Below are positions 4,715 through 7,122 of a DNA stretch of 7,122 nt, one piece after another. Under the pieces are notes generated by a model, which saw only the letters and a program-made list of their open reading frames with translations, was not told the DNA's origin and did not search any database. This stretch comes from Clostridia bacterium. Lineage in GTDB: Bacteria > Bacillota > Clostridia > Oscillospirales > CAG-272. Position numbers and translations under genes: made by a program. The stretch spans positions 1 through 7,122 of the forward strand of contig JAGBWH010000239.1 of NCBI GenBank assembly GCA_017629925.1. Direction: 5' to 3'. Numbering within the stretch: position 1 is the stretch's first letter; every line of letters starts with the position of its first letter.

Positions 4715-6643
4715 ATGAAACTAACGAACATCGCCGGTCATCGCAACATTGAGTCTTATGTGAAAGCCAAATCCGATTTGCTCCGTCAAACCGAAGCCAA
4801 CTTCCATCAGCTATTTTTGCTCATGTTTTCCGAGAAAGAAAACGTGTTTTGGGAAACCAACAATGGCTATAAAATCATCAAAACCACCTATGGCGAAGCC
4901 TATCATTCTATCCGTTGCAAAGCCAAAACGCTCCTCCAGCGACTTGGCACCATTCGCCATAATGATATTGTGGGGCTCTATATGCAAAACAGCTTGGAAT
5001 GGATTGAAATGTTTTGGGCTATTTTGCTGATTGGTTGCCGTCCCGTTTTGCTCAATACAAGAATGGATCACGGGGTGCTGGACGACTTGCTTCAAAAAAG
5101 AGGCTCACTTGCGGTGATATCTGATGGCGCTACCTTTTCTGTGCCCACGATTTTGTCCTCTTCCATTGAAAAAAGCGAGCAAGAAATTGAAGATATGCCC
5201 TCTGGCGAAGAACTTTTTGTGCTGTCCTCGGGCACGTCTCAATCGGTGAAAATGTGCGCCTATGATGCCAAAGCCATTTGTGAGCAAATACTCAACGCTG
5301 AAAGCATTTTGAAAGGCAGCCGCCTCATGGATCGTCACTACGAGGGGCAGTTAAAGCAACTCGTCTTCCTGCCTTTTTACCACATTTTCGGCCTGACGGC
5401 AATGTATATGTGGTTTGGATTTTTTTCCCGCACCTTCGTTCATCTAAAAGATATGTCATCGATGACGGTGCTCAACACCATTCGCCGTCACGGTGTGACT
5501 CATATTTTTGCCGTACCACTTTTCTGGGATACCGTCTATGAGCAGGCGATGAAAAAAATCAAAGAGCGCGGAGAGAAAACCTTTGCAAAATTCCAAAAAG
5601 GCTTGGCAATCTCTCATAAATTGAGCGCACTCCCTGCCTTGGCTCGCTTCTTTAGAAAACGGTTTTTGCGAGAAATCAGAGATAATTTATTTGGCGAAAG
5701 CATCAGCTTTATGATCACAGGCGGTGGCATGATTCGCCCCGAGGTACTCTCTTTCTTTAATGGCATCGGCTACCACCTCTCCAATGGATACGGTATGACC
5801 GAAATCGGCATCACTTCTGTGGAACTCTCCGAAGATAATCGTGTGCTGTGTAGTGGCTCTATTGGTTTGCCCATGCCTTCTGTGGAATATCAAATCAATG
5901 ACGAAGGGCAACTGATGGTTCGTGGCGCCTCTCTGTGCAAATACTACATAGAGGGCGAGGAGACCGTTTGGATGAATGATGGCTGGTTTGCCACCAAGGA
6001 CCTCGCCGAGCAGAGAGGGGGAAGATACTATCTTTTGGGCCGTTCGGACGATTTAATTATCACCCATACGGGTGAGAACATCAACCCTCACATGATCGAA
6101 GATAAAATCACCCATGACCATATCAAACGTGTTTGTTTGGTGTCGGTAGAAAGGGAAGGGCAAGCCACCCCTGTTTTGCTGGTGGAGGTCAATCGCCACA
6201 TCGCTCAATCCACCCTTCTTACCCTTAGAGACTACGTAAAAGAGCGACTTGCTGATTTGCATTTGCTCTCAGAGGTCAAAGACATTGGTTTTGTGGGAGA
6301 AAGTCTCATGCACGAAACAGAATTCAAACTCAATCGCAAACGTTTGGCTTGTGACTATGCCTTGCGCAATTTGCGATTGCTTGACCTGTCGGAAGGAGAG
6401 CAATTTACCATCGAACACCAAAGCGAACTTGAACGTCAAGTGGCACGCTGCTTTTTTGAGGCGTTAGGCAAAGAAGTATCACTTGACAGCGACTTTTTCC
6501 TTGATGCAGGCGGCACAAGTTTAGATTATTTTGCTTTGGTCTCCTACATTCAAAAAGAATTTGATGTGATGGTGCCACTCTCAAACGACCAAAAAATGAC
6601 CACCATGCGTCAATTCTGCACTTTCCTAAAGGATGCGATGTAA
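4715..6643 (+). CDS. Adenylate-forming acid ligase (AMP-binding, fatty-acyl ligase-like) fused to a C-terminal phosphopantetheine carrier domain
   Basis: This 642-residue, two-domain protein has an adenylation domain at about 20-560 with the ANL-superfamily motifs in order. They are LPFYHIFG (219-226), a divergent P-loop LSSGTSQSVK (170-179), ITGGGMIRPE, NGYGMTEIG (357-365), GWFATKDL (423-430, Asp429), GRSDDLII (442-449), GENINP (453-458) and a C-terminal lysine motif KLNRK (Lys542), with the P-loop preceding the FYHIFG motif. About residues 570-642 form a carrier domain whose DAGGTSL (597-603) gives Ser602 as the predicted 4'-phosphopantetheine site. The middle (FRKRF...ISFMITGGGMI) resembles long-chain fatty acyl ligases more than amino-acid adenylation domains. 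The inferred reaction is ATP-dependent activation of an acid and loading onto the protein's own carrier. No condensation, reductase or thioesterase domain is present, so it is not an NRPS module. The acyltransferase gene begins one base after its stop, which suggests that the acyl-carrier feeds that enzyme. The exact substrate is unknown. Confidence 0.88.
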   Translation: MKLTNIAGHRNIESYVKAKSDLLRQTEANFHQLFLLMFSEKENVFWETNNGYKIIKTTYGEAYHSIRCKAKTLLQRLGTIRHNDIVGLYMQNSLEWIEMFWAILLIGCRPVLLNTRMDHGVLDDLLQKRGSLAVISDGATFSVPTILSSSIEKSEQEIEDMPSGEELFVLSSGTSQSVKMCAYDAKAICEQILNAESILKGSRLMDRHYEGQLKQLVFLPFYHIFGLTAMYMWFGFFSRTFVHLKDMSSMTVLNTIRRHGVTHIFAVPLFWDTVYEQAMKKIKERGEKTFAKFQKGLAISHKLSALPALARFFRKRFLREIRDNLFGESISFMITGGGMIRPEVLSFFNGIGYHLSNGYGMTEIGITSVELSEDNRVLCSGSIGLPMPSVEYQINDEGQLMVRGASLCKYYIEGEETVWMNDGWFATKDLAEQRGGRYYLLGRSDDLIITHTGENINPHMIEDKITHDHIKRVCLVSVEREGQATPVLLVEVNRHIAQSTLLTLRDYVKERLADLHLLSEVKDIGFVGESLMHETEFKLNRKRLACDYALRNLRLLDLSEGEQFTIEHQSELERQVARCFFEALGKEVSLDSDFFLDAGGTSLDYFALVSYIQKEFDVMVPLSNDQKMTTMRQFCTFLKDAM

Positions 6644-6644
6644 A

Positions 6645-7122
6645 ATGATACATATCTTTCATATATTCGTGAAAGTGACGGGTTGGCTACCGCAAAAAAT
6701 CGTGTTTCGCACCAAGATTTTCTATCAAAACAAAAAGGTGCAAGGGCGTAAAATCAAAGGCCCTGCGATTCTTGTGTCAAACCATACCACGCTATTCGAT
6801 TTTGCCATTTTCATGTTTGTGTTTTTATGTAGAACGCTGCGCTATCAAATGGCGGAATTGCTATTTCGCGGCAAGTTTATGGGCATTTTCGTGAGGTGTC
6901 TGGGGGGCATTTATGTTGACCGAGACGCTCATGATTATGATTGCTTGCTCACATCAGAGCGTATTTTGAAAAAAGGCGGCGTGGTCGGGGTTTTCCCTGA
7001 AGGCAGAATTCCCACCCCCAAAGACGTCATACGCCCCCTGCCATTTCACCCGGGCGTTGTGCAACTGGCGCTTATGACAGGCGTGCCCATTATACCGCTA
7101 TTTACCAACGGTTGCTATTTCA
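6645..7122 (+). CDS. PlsC-type 1-acyl-glycerol-3-phosphate acyltransferase family protein, 3'-truncated by the window
   Basis: The frame is open from this ATG to the window end, giving 159 residues and an incomplete C-terminus. It has the acyltransferase signatures in order: SNHTTLFDF with the catalytic His47-x4-Asp52, GGIYVDRD (87-94) in the acceptor-binding region, VFPEGRIP (FPEG at 117-120), and a final VPIIPLF near residue 150. Hydrophobic stretches at 1-20 and 53-62 suggest membrane association. The family transfers an acyl chain from acyl-ACP or acyl-CoA to a lysophospholipid or similar hydroxyl. The ATG lies one base after the ligase stop, with AAAGGA 11 bases upstream inside the ligase gene, so translation is probably coupled. 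The neighbouring ligase-carrier is a plausible acyl donor. Whether this is the housekeeping lysophosphatidate acyltransferase or an enzyme for a special lipid cannot be told here. Confidence 0.87.
   Translation, partial: MIHIFHIFVKVTGWLPQKIVFRTKIFYQNKKVQGRKIKGPAILVSNHTTLFDFAIFMFVFLCRTLRYQMAELLFRGKFMGIFVRCLGGIYVDRDAHDYDCLLTSERILKKGGVVGVFPEGRIPTPKDVIRPLPFHPGVVQLALMTGVPIIPLFTNGCYF

Noticed and set aside
4715..6643. Nonribosomal peptide synthetase module
   Set aside because: There is no condensation or thioesterase domain, and the adenylation core looks like fatty acyl ligases; a stand-alone ligase-carrier is the simpler reading.
1..7122. Phage defence system, mobile element or CRISPR array
   Set aside because: No nuclease, transposase, integrase or regular repeat was seen; every gene belongs to a sugar, nucleotide or lipid enzyme family.

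Overview
This 7.1 kb window reads entirely on the + strand. It appears to be chromosomal DNA of a bacterium with moderate to low G+C. Near-consensus sigma-70/sigma-A promoters, strong AGGA-type ribosome binding sites and U-tract hairpin terminators would fit a Firmicutes/Clostridia-like host. That assignment is an inference, and the species cannot be named from the sequence.

Region 1 (1-3078) is the end of a surface-polysaccharide locus. Three tightly packed genes encode the enzymes that turn UDP-GlcNAc into UDP-N-acetyl-L-fucosamine. They are a CapE/FnlA-type 4,6-dehydratase/epimerase (5' end cut by the window), a CapF/FnlB-type reductase-cupin, and a CapG/FnlC-type 2-epimerase. A hairpin just after the third gene closes the unit. 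The polymer that uses the sugar (capsule, O-antigen or wall glycan) must be encoded upstream, outside the window.

Region 2 (3079-4498) is a small two-gene unit. Its promoter is a textbook one: both hexamers match consensus with a 17-bp spacer and an extended -10. The unit encodes a MazG-like all-alpha NTP pyrophosphohydrolase and a divergent glycerophosphodiester phosphodiesterase family protein. It ends in a long C6/G6 hairpin with T-runs on both strands.

Region 3 (4499-7122) opens with a very A+T-rich promoter region. It continues with a single-chain adenylate-forming ligase carrying its own C-terminal phosphopantetheine carrier domain, followed one base later by a PlsC-type acyltransferase that runs off the window. 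The pair suggests an acid, most likely a fatty acid, that is activated and loaded on the same protein, then handed to a membrane acyltransferase. This is the least ordinary content of the window and the best lead for an uncharacterised lipid-modifying pathway. The substrate and product cannot be read from the sequence.

No tRNA, rRNA, CRISPR array, insertion sequence or attachment site was recognised.
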